Of a stretch of DNA of 64,000 nucleotides, positions 7,607 to 16,061 are shown one piece after another. Source of the stretch: Miltoncostaea sp963703045 (GTDB lineage Bacteria > Actinomycetota > Thermoleophilia > Miltoncostaeales > Miltoncostaeaceae); contig OY969782.1 in NCBI GenBank assembly GCA_963703045.1, positions 2,356,001 to 2,420,000 on the forward strand. The letters run 5' to 3'. The notes under the pieces are model-generated. The model was given only the letters and a program-made list of their open reading frames with translations, did not search any database and was not told where the DNA came from. Positions within the stretch are counted from its first letter, which is position 1; every line of letters starts with the position of its first letter. The position numbers were made by a program, and so were the translations under genes.

Positions 7607-8271
7607 GGGGCGCGCAGGCGGAAGCCGACCCCGCGCACCGTCTCGATCCACCCGGCGTCGCCGAGCTTGCGGCGCAGCGACGAGACGTGGACGTCGATGG
7701 TCTTCGACGGCCCGTACCAGCGCGTGCCCCAGACCTCCTCGAGGATGCGGCGCCGGTCGAGCGCCGCGCCGGGGTCGCCGGCGAGCAGATCGAGCAGGGC
7801 GAACTCCTTGGGCGTGAGGGCGACCGCATCGCCGCCGAGGGTCACCTCGTGCCGGCGGCGGTCGATCGTGAGCGTGCCCACGGTCACGATCGACGGCGGC
7901 GCGGGTGTGGACGGCGGCGGCTCGGTCACCCGCCGCATCACGGCGTGGATTCGCGCGATCAGCTCCCGCAGGCCGAACGGCTTGACGACGTAGTCGTCGG
8001 CTCCGATCTCCAGGCCGATCACGCGATCGACCTCCTCGCCGCGTGCCGTGACCATGATGATCGGGACGCGCGAGCGGGCGCGCATGCCGCGCGCGACCGC
8101 GTAGCCGTCCATGTCGGGCAGGCGCAGGTCGAGCAGCACCAGATCGGGCTCGGCGGCCGCCAGGGCCTCGGCGCCCGTCGCGACCCTCTCGACCTCGAAG
8201 CCCTCGCGCCGCAGCCCCGAGACCAGGGGGGCGGCGATGCCGTCGTCGTCCTCCACCACCAACAGCCTCAT
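7603..8271 (-). CDS. OmpR/PhoB-family response regulator
   Basis: A 222-residue regulator. The receiver domain has VVEDDDG, phospho-acceptor Asp in VLLDLRLPDMDG, the Thr of IIMVTARG and Lys in DYVVKPFG. The C-terminal winged helix is clear (LTPKEFALLDLLAGDPG, then SKTIDVHVSSLRRKLGD and ETVRGVGFRL). It overlaps its kinase by four bases. The 150-bp gap to the divergent gene at 8422 should hold its binding sites; no repeat is obvious there. Confidence 0.92.
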   Translation of the reverse strand: MRLLVVEDDDGIAAPLVSGLRREGFEVERVATGAEALAAAEPDLVLLDLRLPDMDGYAVARGMRARSRVPIIMVTARGEEVDRVIGLEIGADDYVVKPFGLRELIARIHAVMRRVTEPPPSTPAPPSIVTVGTLTIDRRRHEVTLGGDAVALTPKEFALLDLLAGDPGAALDRRRILEEVWGTRWYGPSKTIDVHVSSLRRKLGDAGWIETVRGVGFRLRAP

Positions 8272-8380
8272 GCGCGGATCATGCCCCGCCCGGCGCGGTC
8301 GCGCGTCCGCCCTACCGTTTCCTTACCCGGCGCGCGCCGAACCCTGGCGCGCGCACACCCTTCCCGAAGCCGGACCGTCC

Positions 8381-8386
8381 TAGCGT
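8381..8386 (+). promoter_or_regulatory. Putative -10 box of the ApbE operon
   Basis: TAGCGT fits the actinobacterial TANNNT -10 pattern and lies about 25 bases ahead of the GGGAGG ribosome site (8411-8416) of the first gene in the operon. No convincing -35 element is present, which would suit activation by the divergent OmpR-type regulator. Confidence 0.3.
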
Positions 8387-8421
8387 GCTCCCCACACGAC
8401 GACCACGACCGGGAGGCGGAC

Positions 8422-8862
8422 GTGAAGGGGCTGATGGTGGCGGGTGCGGCGACGCTCGTGGGCGTGGCCGGGGTGGTGGGGCTGAGCGCGGCGACGGACT
8501 CCGGCGCGTCGAGCGCCACGGCGACGTCGCCGGCGATCGTGGCGACGACGACCCCGGGCCGCGACGCGCTCGACGACCGGCTGGCCCGCGTCGCGCGCGC
8601 CGAGCGCCTCGCCGACGCGGCGCTCGCCAGGGCGACGCCGACCACCCCGACGACGACCGCGCCCCGGCGCGCGGTCGTCCCCGCGGCGACCGCGCCGCCG
8701 ACGACGCGTCTGCGCGGCGACGGCACGGACGACGACGACCGGTCGGACCACGGGCGCGACGATCGCGGAGGCGACCGGGACGATGACGACGGCGATCACC
8801 GACGCGGACGTGGGCGGGGGAGTGACGACCGCGGGCACGACGACCGCGGGCACGACGACTGA
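8422..8862 (+). CDS. Small membrane-anchored protein with Asp/Arg/His-rich tail
   Basis: A 146-residue protein of no recognised family. An N-terminal hydrophobic segment (GLMVAGAATLVGVAGVVGLS) is a signal or anchor. A charged helix follows (RLARVARAERLADAALARATP), then a Thr/Pro/Ala linker, and a C-terminal ~45 residues made almost only of D, R, G and H (RGHDDRGHDD at the end). GTG start with GGGAGG five bases upstream. Its stop overlaps the next gene (TGATG). It shares its anchor/charged-helix plan with the next protein. First gene of a five-gene operon with ApbE and a haem-binding membrane protein; an extracytoplasmic partner role is inferred. Confidence 0.7.
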   Translation: MKGLMVAGAATLVGVAGVVGLSAATDSGASSATATSPAIVATTTPGRDALDDRLARVARAERLADAALARATPTTPTTTAPRRAVVPAATAPPTTRLRGDGTDDDDRSDHGRDDRGGDRDDDDGDHRRGRGRGSDDRGHDDRGHDD

Positions 8863-9179
8863 TGGATGCGGCCCGTCTGCGCACCGTCGCGAGCGTCACC
8901 GCGGTCGGCGTAACCGCCGGATTGGCGACCGTCATCGGGGCCGATCCGCTGCCCGCGGCGCCGTCCACCCTGCCGGCCGCAGCGGGCCGCGGGGGGGATC
9001 CCCCGACCGGGCTGATCGCGCGCGAGCGGCGCGCGGTGGCGCGGCTCGAGCTGGCCGAGCGGCGCCTGAGGTCGATCGCGGCCGGCGCGAGCGCCCCGGT
9101 CCCGGCCGCCGCGGTCCCGGCGGTCGTCGCCCTCGCCCCGCCTGCCGCCCCCGCGGTCACCAGCACCGGCAGCTCGTGA
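8862..9179 (+). CDS. Small secreted or anchored protein, unknown
   Basis: A 105-residue protein with an N-terminal hydrophobic segment (VASVTAVGVTAGLATVIGA), a charged helix (ARERRAVARLELAERRLRSIAAG) and an Ala/Pro/Val-rich end. The helix resembles that of the preceding protein (RLARVARAERLADAAL), so the two may be diverged copies. It overlaps its neighbours on both sides (TGATG at each junction), which strongly supports translation. I recognise no domain. The location beside apbE suggests a part in membrane redox chemistry; there is no recognisable FMN-binding domain. Confidence 0.65.
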   Translation: MDAARLRTVASVTAVGVTAGLATVIGADPLPAAPSTLPAAAGRGGDPPTGLIARERRAVARLELAERRLRSIAAGASAPVPAAAVPAVVALAPPAAPAVTSTGSS

Positions 9180-10054
9180 TGGTGCGCGAGCGCTTCGCCG
9201 CCATGGGCACACGGGTCGAGGTGCTGCTCGAGACGGCCGACGGGCCGGGTACGCGCGCGGCCGTCGGCCGGGCGCGCGACGAGTTCGAGCGCCTCGAGCG
9301 CCTGCTCTCGCGCTTCCGGCCGGACTCGGAGCTGAGCGAGCTCAACCGTGCGCGCCGCCTGCGCGTCGGTCCCGACCTGCTGCGCGTGCTCGACGCCGCC
9401 CTCGCGATGCGGCGCCGTACCGGCGGCCGCTTCGACCCGACCGTCGGGCGGGCCCTGATCGCGGCCGGCTACGACCGCCCGTTCGACCGGATGACCGCCG
9501 ACGACCCCCGCCGCGCGCCGCGCGGCGCCCCGGCGGCGGGCATCGTCGCCATCGATCGCACCCGCGGATGGGTCGCGCTCGGGGACGGGGTCGACCTGGA
9601 TCTCGGCGCCATCGCCAAGGGCGACGCCGCCGATCGCGCGTGCGCCCTGCTCGCCGCCGCCGGCCCGTGCCTCGTCAACGCGGGCGGCGACATCGCGGTC
9701 AGCGGGCCCCGCCGGGACGGGCCGTGGACGGTCGGGCTCGACGGGGCCGGCGACCCGACCGCGCTCGACCTCCGTGGGGGAGGGCTGGCGACGTCGGGAG
9801 TCGACCGGCGCCGCTGGCGCCGCGGCGGTCGCCCGATGCACCATGCCATCGCGCCCGCCACGGGCCTCCCCGCGGCGACCGATCTGCTGCGGGCGACCGT
9901 CGCCGCGGCGACCTGCGCCGAGGCCGATGCGCTGGCGACCGCCCTGCTCGTCGCCGGGGCCCGAGATGCCCGGCGCCTGGCCGACGAGTGGGGGGTCTCC
10001 GCCGCCCTCGTGGGCGGAGACGGGGCGCTGATCCTCGCCGGAGGCCTGCGATGA
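9179..10054 (+). CDS. apbE: FAD:protein FMN transferase
   Basis: A 291-residue ApbE-family enzyme. It transfers FMN from FAD to a Thr/Ser of target proteins. The family pattern is intact: FAAMGTRVEVLLE at the start, FDPTVGRAL, VDLDLGAIAKGDAADRA, CLVNAGGDIAVSG and MHHAIAPATG followed by ADALATALLVAG. No signal peptide or lipobox is visible, so it may act in the cytoplasm, as other actinobacterial forms lacking a signal do. The ATG overlaps the preceding stop and its own stop overlaps the next start (ATGA). The expected partner is an FMN_bind-domain protein; none is recognisable in this operon. Confidence 0.9.
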   Translation: MVRERFAAMGTRVEVLLETADGPGTRAAVGRARDEFERLERLLSRFRPDSELSELNRARRLRVGPDLLRVLDAALAMRRRTGGRFDPTVGRALIAAGYDRPFDRMTADDPRRAPRGAPAAGIVAIDRTRGWVALGDGVDLDLGAIAKGDAADRACALLAAAGPCLVNAGGDIAVSGPRRDGPWTVGLDGAGDPTALDLRGGGLATSGVDRRRWRRGGRPMHHAIAPATGLPAATDLLRATVAAATCAEADALATALLVAGARDARRLADEWGVSAALVGGDGALILAGGLR

Positions 10055-10662
10055 CGGCCCAGATGCTGCCGTGGATCCTCGCCCGGGCCACCGGCGTCGT
10101 GGCCATCGGGTTGCTCGGCGGCGCGATGGTCGCCGGGCTCCTCGTGCGCACCCGCACCCGCGTGGGGGGGCTCACGGGCGGCGGCATGGTCGACCTGCAT
10201 CGCCACCTGTCGCTGCTCGGACTGATGGCCATCGCGGCCCACGGCGTGTTCCTCGTGCTCGACACGACGGTCGAGATCACCCCCGCCGCCCTCGTGGTGC
10301 CCGGGCTGGTCCCCTACCGGCCGCTGTGGACCGGCATCGGGGTGATGGCGGCGGAGCTCGCCGTGCTCGTGCACGTGTCGTTCCGGCTGCGCGGGCGCAT
10401 CGGCGCCCGCGCCTGGCGGCGGCTGCACTGGCTCACCTACGCGGTCTTCGCCGGGGGCGTCGCGCACGGCATCGGCGCCGGGACCGACACCGGGTCGGCC
10501 TGGGCCACGGCCGTCTACGGCGGCCTGGTGGGAGCCGTCGCCGGGCTCACCGGCTGGCGGGCCGTGACGGCGCGCCGCGCCCGCCCCGCCGCCCGCGGAC
10601 CCGCGAACCGTCATGATCGGCCGATGGACGGCACAACGTCGCCGCGGCAGGCGGCCTCGTGA
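10051..10662 (+). CDS. Ferric-reductase-like transmembrane haem b protein
   Basis: A 203-residue integral membrane protein with about five helices (ARATGVVAIGLLGGAMVAGL; LSLLGLMAIAAHGVFLVL; WTGIGVMAAELAVLVHVSF; WLTYAVFAGGVAHGIG; AVYGGLVGAVAGLTGW). His residues in LHRHLSLL, IAAHGVF, RRLHWLTY and GVAHGIG are spaced to hold haems across the bilayer, as in ferric-reductase-like and MsrQ proteins. No FAD/NAD-binding reductase domain is attached. In other actinobacteria this family occurs with ApbE and FMN-binding proteins to carry electrons out of the cell; here it overlaps apbE (ATGA). Electron export or envelope reduction is inferred. Confidence 0.82.
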   Translation: MTAQMLPWILARATGVVAIGLLGGAMVAGLLVRTRTRVGGLTGGGMVDLHRHLSLLGLMAIAAHGVFLVLDTTVEITPAALVVPGLVPYRPLWTGIGVMAAELAVLVHVSFRLRGRIGARAWRRLHWLTYAVFAGGVAHGIGAGTDTGSAWATAVYGGLVGAVAGLTGWRAVTARRARPAARGPANRHDRPMDGTTSPRQAAS

Positions 10663-11048
10663 GCAGCGGCGGGTGGAGGCGCCGGCGCCGGACCGCGTCG
10701 CTGGCGCTCGTCGTGCTGGTGGTCGCCGTCGCGGCCGCGTTCGCGAACATGGCCCTGCTCGACTCGGCCGGCGAGGACCGGCTCGGGCGCCTGCGCCCGG
10801 TTGACCCCACGCTCGGCCGCTCGATCACGTCCCTCCCGGCGGAGGGCGCCTCGGCGCCCGTCACGGTCACCGCACCTCGCCCGGGCACCGCCGCCCGCAC
10901 GACGACCGCCCGCAGCACCACGGGTTCCGCAGCGGTCCCCGCCACGACGGACGACGACCGCGCGCGCGGCCCGGACGACTCGGGCGGGGGAGACGACGGC
11001 GGCCGTGGCCGGGGGCGCGGCCGGGGGCGCGGCGGGGACGACGACTGA
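10659..11048 (+). CDS. Small membrane-anchored protein with Gly/Arg/Asp tail
   Basis: A 129-residue protein. RRRRRTASLALVVLVVAVAAAFAN is a positively charged start and single membrane helix; a Thr/Ala/Pro linker follows and the end is a G/R/D low-complexity tail. The plan matches the first protein of the operon (anchor, linker, D/R-rich tail), although the charged helix is shorter. Its GTG overlaps the stop of the haem-protein gene (GTGA), making it the last gene of the five-gene operon. No family recognised. Confidence 0.65.
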   Translation: MSSGGWRRRRRTASLALVVLVVAVAAAFANMALLDSAGEDRLGRLRPVDPTLGRSITSLPAEGASAPVTVTAPRPGTAARTTTARSTTGSAAVPATTDDDRARGPDDSGGGDDGGRGRGRGRGRGGDDD

Positions 11049-11075
11049 GCGCTGCGCCGGGCGCGGCGCGACCGG

Positions 11076-13493
11076 TCAGCGCCGCGGTGGTGGGATGCGC
11101 ACGATCCGGGTCAGCAGCGCGCGGCGCCCGAGCGCGTCGCGGGCGACGACCCGCACCCTCACCCGCGTCGCTCCGCCCAGTCGCGCGCGCGGCACCGTGA
11201 TGCCGGGCGTGCGGGCGCGTCCGGCGGGGACCGAGAGCGTCCGCGACGCGACGCGCCGGCCGTCGAGGCGCGTCAGCCGCACCGTCACCCGGGAGCGCAC
11301 GGTCGCCCGCAGGCGGATGCTCACGCGCACGCGGGTGCCCTGGGCGATCACGCGGGGAGAGCGCGCGACCAGGCGCAGCGGGGTCCGGGGCACCGTCGGG
11401 ACGCCGCCCGCGGGGGGCGGCGGAGCCGGGGCGGGGGTCGGGACGGCGGCGGGCGGCGGGGAGGGCGCGACCGGCAGCGCGGGGGGGAGGGGCGCCGCCG
11501 GGTCGAGGCGTACCCACGAGGCGACCGACGGCACACCCGCCGGGGTCATCACGAAGAGCATGTAGTAGCCCGGCGGCGCGACGGTGGCATCGCGTGGCGA
11601 CGTCATGGTGAGGCCGTCCGCCTGCGACGTGACGTCGAGGGAGATGACCTGCTGCGACATGTCCACGGAGTGCGTCACGGCGCCGGGGCGCACGAGGGCG
11701 GCGCGCGTGACCGTCGCCGGATCGCCCTGCACCGCCACCCGGAAGGGGGCGTCGTATCCCACGACGCCCGGCGCGAAGGTCACCACCGGCCGGGGGCCGT
11801 CGAACAGGTAGGGCGGGCTCCAGGTCTGGGCGGTGCGGTTCTCGACCTGGACGTGGTCGGACGAGATCGCGCTCGCGGTGTCGCGGTCGTCGCCCGCCGA
11901 GAGCACCCGGCCGTCGGGCAGCAGGACCGATGTCGAGTGGTACGTGCGCGCGTCCCCCTCGCCGCCGGCCGGAGTCCATGACGCGGCGCCGGGCGCCAGC
12001 AGCTCCGCGCCGTAGACCGGGTCGGCGTAGAGGCTGCCGTCGCGGCGGCCGTAGCCACCGCCGTTGGCGAGGATCGAGCCGTCCGGCAGCAGCACCGTGT
12101 TGAAGTGGGAGCGCCCGGTCGCGAGCCCCGGGACCGCCCCGAGCCGCCAGCCCGCCTCGGGGTCGTCCAGATCGAGGACCTCCGCGGTGCCGACGGCGGG
12201 CGGGCCCGTCCCCGCCCCGGGCGCCGCGCCGCCCTCGTTCGTGCCGCCCAGCAGGACCACCCGGTCGGAGCCGTCGGGTCCCGACGGCGCGAGCCATGCC
12301 GTGCCCCAGGTGCGGTCCTGGGAGAGGCGCGGCTGTCCGGTGTCGGGCAGGTTGACCACGTCGGTCCACACCCACGTGCCGGTGTCGATGACGGCCGAAT
12401 CCCAGCGGCCGGGTCCGGCGACCAGCACGCGGCGGCCGCCCGCGCCGAGGGCCGAGGTGCTCGGCAGCACGAACATGTGCGGGTAGAGCCCGATCGTGCG
12501 GTGATCGGGGTAGGGCCGGGGCTGGCCGTCCCCGTCGGGGGGCAGCGCGCTCACGACGGTGGTCGCGCGGGCGCCCGCGGGCGCGGCCGGATCGAAGACC
12601 TCGACGTCCTGGTTGTTCTCCATGACCGGCGGCGCCGAGGGTCCCCCGCCGTCCCGTCCGCCGGTCTCGTCCCAGCCGCCGACGATCAGCACGCGACCGT
12701 CGGGGAGCTCGGTCAGCGTCGGGTACCAGCGGCCGTGGCGCATGTCCTCGTAGGTGGTCCACGTCTCGGTCCACGGGTCGAAGGTCATGACCCACGCCGC
12801 GCCCCGGAAGCCCGAGCCGGCCCCCGCGCCGGCGCCCCCGGGGCCCACGGGGTACGCGAGGTTGCCGCCCACGACGAGCACACGTCCGTCCGCGAGGAGC
12901 ACCTGGCCACCGCACCACAGGTTGGCCGGGGCCGAGTACCCCCCCGGGTGGGCGGCGTCGGCGGGATAGTCGACCACGGGTGGGGGCACCGCGACCGACC
13001 GGCCGGTGAGCGGGTCGAACAGGTGCGCGTTGCCCCCCTCGGTCGCGGGCTCGGCGGGGGGCTTCGGCTGCGAGAACCAGAGGACCTTGCCGGTGGGCAG
13101 CACGACCGCGTGGATCGCCGTGCTCGGCACCCGCATGAGCGGACCCCAGACGCCGGCCGGCGCCGTCGTGCCGAGGGCGCCGGCGTCGGTGCCGGCGATC
13201 GCCGCGGCGCGGGTCGCGGTCGGCGCGGGTCCGGGGCAGGACGGGGTGCGGTCGCCGTCGTCGCACCGGCGGGCGCGCGCCGCGGCGCGGCGCTCGGCGG
13301 CGGGGGTGGCCCGCACGTGGGCGGCGTTGTGGTCGATCCCCGAGCCCTCCCGGAACCCGGTGACCGGCGGGTTGACCGGGGCGACGCGCGCCCCCGACAC
13401 CACGGGCGTCAGCGCGAGCGCGGCGGCGAGCGCGGCGGCGATGCCGCCGAGCACCGGGACGCGGCGTCGCGGTCCCGCCGGTCCTCTGCTCAC
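11076..13493 (-). CDS. Secreted copper-radical oxidase (galactose/glyoxal oxidase-like)
   Basis: An 805-residue secreted protein. The signal peptide (RGPAGPRRRVPVLGG, then hydrophobic LAAALALTPVVSGA) has an Arg-rich start. A kelch-type propeller follows, with repeated LPDGRVL.(V/A)GG units, and a DUF1929 domain (SPPYLFDGPRPVVTFAP). All copper-radical oxidase ligands appear: Cys in NLWCGGQ (for the Tyr-Cys crosslink), Tyr in HGRWYPTL, Tyr-His in ARTYHSTS and His in AVTHSVDMSQQ. A Pro-rich linker and a ~100-residue beta domain (LRLVARSPRVIAQGTRV onward) form the end, perhaps for wall attachment. The GTG start has GGGGGAGG five bases upstream. Such enzymes oxidise alcohols or aldehydes on sugars or glyoxal with O2, releasing H2O2; the substrate is unknown. 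Confidence 0.88.
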   Translation of the reverse strand: MSRGPAGPRRRVPVLGGIAAALAAALALTPVVSGARVAPVNPPVTGFREGSGIDHNAAHVRATPAAERRAAARARRCDDGDRTPSCPGPAPTATRAAAIAGTDAGALGTTAPAGVWGPLMRVPSTAIHAVVLPTGKVLWFSQPKPPAEPATEGGNAHLFDPLTGRSVAVPPPVVDYPADAAHPGGYSAPANLWCGGQVLLADGRVLVVGGNLAYPVGPGGAGAGAGSGFRGAAWVMTFDPWTETWTTYEDMRHGRWYPTLTELPDGRVLIVGGWDETGGRDGGGPSAPPVMENNQDVEVFDPAAPAGARATTVVSALPPDGDGQPRPYPDHRTIGLYPHMFVLPSTSALGAGGRRVLVAGPGRWDSAVIDTGTWVWTDVVNLPDTGQPRLSQDRTWGTAWLAPSGPDGSDRVVLLGGTNEGGAAPGAGTGPPAVGTAEVLDLDDPEAGWRLGAVPGLATGRSHFNTVLLPDGSILANGGGYGRRDGSLYADPVYGAELLAPGAASWTPAGGEGDARTYHSTSVLLPDGRVLSAGDDRDTASAISSDHVQVENRTAQTWSPPYLFDGPRPVVTFAPGVVGYDAPFRVAVQGDPATVTRAALVRPGAVTHSVDMSQQVISLDVTSQADGLTMTSPRDATVAPPGYYMLFVMTPAGVPSVASWVRLDPAAPLPPALPVAPSPPPAAVPTPAPAPPPPAGGVPTVPRTPLRLVARSPRVIAQGTRVRVSIRLRATVRSRVTVRLTRLDGRRVASRTLSVPAGRARTPGITVPRARLGGATRVRVRVVARDALGRRALLTRIVRIPPPRR

Positions 13494-13627
13494 GATCCTC
13501 CCCCCGACGTGACCCGCGGATGGCCGCGGGCGGGCGCCGCGCGCGGGCGGCGATCCCCCCACCCCGGTATCGGCATGCGGCGGGCCCGGCGCGAGGGCAG
13601 CGTTTGTGGGGGCCCGCGCCGCCGCGC

Positions 13628-15059
13628 ATGATGGTGGTGGTGACGCACGCGCCCGCCACCGGCCCGCCGCCGGACGTCCCGCCGCTCGCGCGCGAGATCC
13701 CCTACCGCGACCCCCTCGAGTTGTTCGCCGTCGTGGCGGGCGACCGCCACGCCGCGTTGCTGCACAGCGCCGCCGACGATGGACGCGGGCGGCACTCCCT
13801 GATCGCCCTCGAGCCGTTCGGGGTGCTGACGGGCCACGACGGCGCGACGGCCCTCGACGGCCGCGGCGTGCCCGGGTCGCCCTTCGACGCGTTGCGCCGC
13901 GCGCTCGGGCGCCATCGCTCGCGCCACCTGCCCGGGCTGCCCCCGTTGCAGGGAGGCGCCGTCGGATACCTGGGCTACGAGCTCGCGCGCCACCTCGAGC
14001 GGGTGCCGCTGGCGCCGGCGGGCGCGGACGACCCCCCCGAGGCGGCGCTGCTGCTCTGCGACGTGGTCGTCTGCCTCGACAACCGGGCGCGCCGCGCCTT
14101 CGTGGTCTCGAGCGGGCTCCCCGAGACGGGTGCGGCCCGCCGCGGCGAGCGCGCCCGGGCGCGCCTCGACCACGTCGCCGCGCGGCTCGCCGACGCGCCG
14201 GCGCTCGGCCCTCCACCGGCGCCGGCGCGGGCTCCCGCGATCGACTCGACGTTCACCCGCGCGGCGTACGAGCGCGGGGTCCGGCGCGTGATCGACTACA
14301 TCCTCGCCGGCGACGTCTTCCAGGCGAACCTGTCGCAGCGGTTCTCCACCGCCCTCCCCCCCGGGCTCTCGCCGTACGACCTGTTCCGCCGGCTGCAGGC
14401 CGCGAACCCGGCGCCGTTCGGCGCCTACCTCAAGATCGACGACCTCGTCGTCGCCTCCTCGTCGCCGGAGCGCTTCCTGCTGCTCCGCGACGGGCACGTC
14501 GAGACCCGCCCCATCAAGGGCACGCGTCCGCGCGGCGACACGCCCGACGCCGACGAGTCCCTCGCCCGGGAGCTCGCCGGCAGCGTCAAGGACCGGGCCG
14601 AGAACGTGATGATCGTCGACCTCATGCGCAACGACCTCTCGCGGGTGTGTCGCGACGGCAGCGTCGCGGTGCCGCAGCTCTGCGCGGTCGAGCGGTTCGC
14701 CACCGTCATGCACCTCGTCTCGTCGGTCACGGGCGAGCTGCGTCCGGGCCTCGGGGCCGTCGACCTGCTGGAGGCCTGCTTCCCGGGCGGCTCGATCACC
14801 GGCGCCCCCAAGATCCGCGCGATGGAGATCATCGCCGAGCTCGAGCCGACCCGCCGCGGCCCGTACTGCGGCGCCATCGGGCACGTCGGGCTGGGACGGC
14901 TCGCTCGACACCAACGTGGCCATCCGCACCTACGCCGTGCGGGGCGGGCGGGTCACCTTCGGCGCCGGCGGCGGCGTCGTCGCGGCGTCCGACCCCGCGG
15001 CCGAGTACGACGAGACCCTCACCAAGGCGCGCGCTCTCGTCGCCGCCCTCTCGCCGTGA
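13628..15059 (+). CDS. pabB: Aminodeoxychorismate synthase component I (one frameshift)
   Basis: Chorismate-binding enzyme of about 475 residues that makes 4-amino-4-deoxychorismate for folate (component I). Family motifs: YILAGDVFQANLSQRF, IKGTRPRG, DLMRNDLSRVC, VERFATVMHLVSSV, FPGGSITGAPKIRAME and RRGPYCGAIG. RRGPYCGA is more PabB-like than TrpE-like. After GAIGHVG the frame breaks: a surplus G in the run at 14888-14890 must be removed to continue as WDGSLDTNVAIRTYAVRGG and ATG-to-stop through 15059. The rest is perfectly conserved, so a sequencing error is likely. Start is ATG 13628 or 13631; no clear ribosome site. The stop overlaps pabA. Confidence 0.88.
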
Positions 15060-15649
15060 TCGTGCTCATCGACAACCACGACTCGTTCGTCCACAACCTC
15101 GCCCGCTACGTTCGCGAGCTCGGGTGGAGCACCGCCGTGGTCCGCTGCGACGCCGTGGGCGTCGCCGACGTGGCCGCCATGGAGCCGACCCACCTCATCA
15201 TCTCGCCCGGCCCCCGCACCCCGGCCGAGGCCGGCGTCTCGGTCGATGTCGTCCGCACGCTCGGACCGCGGGTGCCCACGCTCGGCGTGTGCCTCGGCCA
15301 CCAGTGCATCGGCCAGGCCTTCGGCGGCCGCGTCGTGCGGGCCCGCCGGCCGATGCACGGCACGGCGTCGTGGATCTCCCACGACGGTCGCGGCATCTAC
15401 GCCGGCCTGCCCGATCCCCTCCTCGCCACGCGGTACCACTCGCTCGTGGTCGCCCCGGAGGGCCTGCCCGACGAGCTGGAGGTCACCGCGCGGAGCGAGG
15501 AGGGTGAGATCATGGGGCTGCGCCATCGCGAGCACCCCATCGTCGGGGTGCAGTTCCATCCCGAGTCGGTGCTCACCGTCCTCGGTCACGATCTGCTGCG
15601 CGCCTTCCTCGCGCCCGTCCCCGGAGGTCAGTCGTCGTCGAGCACGTAG
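15056..15649 (+). CDS. pabA: Glutamine amidotransferase, aminodeoxychorismate synthase component II
   Basis: A 197-residue class-I glutamine amidotransferase that supplies ammonia to PabB. It starts VIVLIDNHDSFVHNLARYV. The triad is visible: Cys in GVCLGHQCIG, and His and Glu in VQFHPESVL. The GTG start overlaps the corrected pabB stop (GTGA). It could also serve anthranilate synthase, as PabA/TrpG is shared in many bacteria. Its 3' end overlaps the end of the convergent pterin dehydratase gene by 22 bases. Confidence 0.9.
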   Translation: MIVLIDNHDSFVHNLARYVRELGWSTAVVRCDAVGVADVAAMEPTHLIISPGPRTPAEAGVSVDVVRTLGPRVPTLGVCLGHQCIGQAFGGRVVRARRPMHGTASWISHDGRGIYAGLPDPLLATRYHSLVVAPEGLPDELEVTARSEEGEIMGLRHREHPIVGVQFHPESVLTVLGHDLLRAFLAPVPGGQSSSST

Positions 15650-16002
15650 GCGAACCGCGGGTCGTCGGGCGTGCCCGGCAACGGGCCGTCCTCGCGCCCC
15701 GGCCGCCAGGCGACCACGCCCTCGATGCGCGCGGCCAGCGCCAGGTCGCGCTCGGTCACCCCGCCGGCGTCATGGGAGGTCAGGCGCACCTCCACCGCGG
15801 AGTACGAGACCGCCAGGTCGGGGTGGTGCCACGCCGCCTCGGCCAGGTGGCCGATCGTGGTGGTCACCATCAGCGAGGCCTTCCAGCCGGCCGTGCGGTA
15901 GCGCCGCACGATCGCGTCGCCGTCGCGCGACCAGGCCGGCAGCGCCTCGGCCAGGCGCGCATCGACGTCGGTCGCCGCGAGGGTCCTGTCGGCGTCGGTC
16001 AT
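15628..16002 (-). CDS. 4a-hydroxytetrahydrobiopterin (pterin-4a-carbinolamine) dehydratase
   Basis: A 124-residue PCD/DCoH-family protein. The signature HHPDLAVSYSAVEVRLTSHDAGG is complete, with the catalytic HHP-N/D and T/S-HD elements. It dehydrates 4a-hydroxytetrahydropterin, recycling pterin cofactor; some bacterial homologues act in molybdopterin or folate-linked reactions. The ATG has GGGAGG six bases upstream. It converges on pabA with a 22-base overlap of coding ends. The pterin/folate theme of the neighbours may be coincidental because the genes face each other. Confidence 0.88.
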   Translation of the reverse strand: MTDADRTLAATDVDARLAEALPAWSRDGDAIVRRYRTAGWKASLMVTTTIGHLAEAAWHHPDLAVSYSAVEVRLTSHDAGGVTERDLALAARIEGVVAWRPGREDGPLPGTPDDPRFAYVLDDD

Positions 16003-16061
16003 GGGCGTCCTCCCGCTCGCGTGCCGGTCACGCCGATGCTAGCCCGCGGCCGGCACGCCTG

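Noticed and set aside
8498..8516. TDSGAS in the first small protein of the ApbE operon as an FMN attachment site
   Set aside because: The known motif has Asp two residues before the S/T-G-A-S/T core and sits in an FMN_bind domain; here Asp is adjacent and the region is low-complexity.
13520..15649. A single frame joining pabB and pabA as a fused protein
   Set aside because: The join exists only because of the surplus G at 14888-14890. Correcting it gives the normal pabB end and stop, with pabA as a separate overlapping gene.
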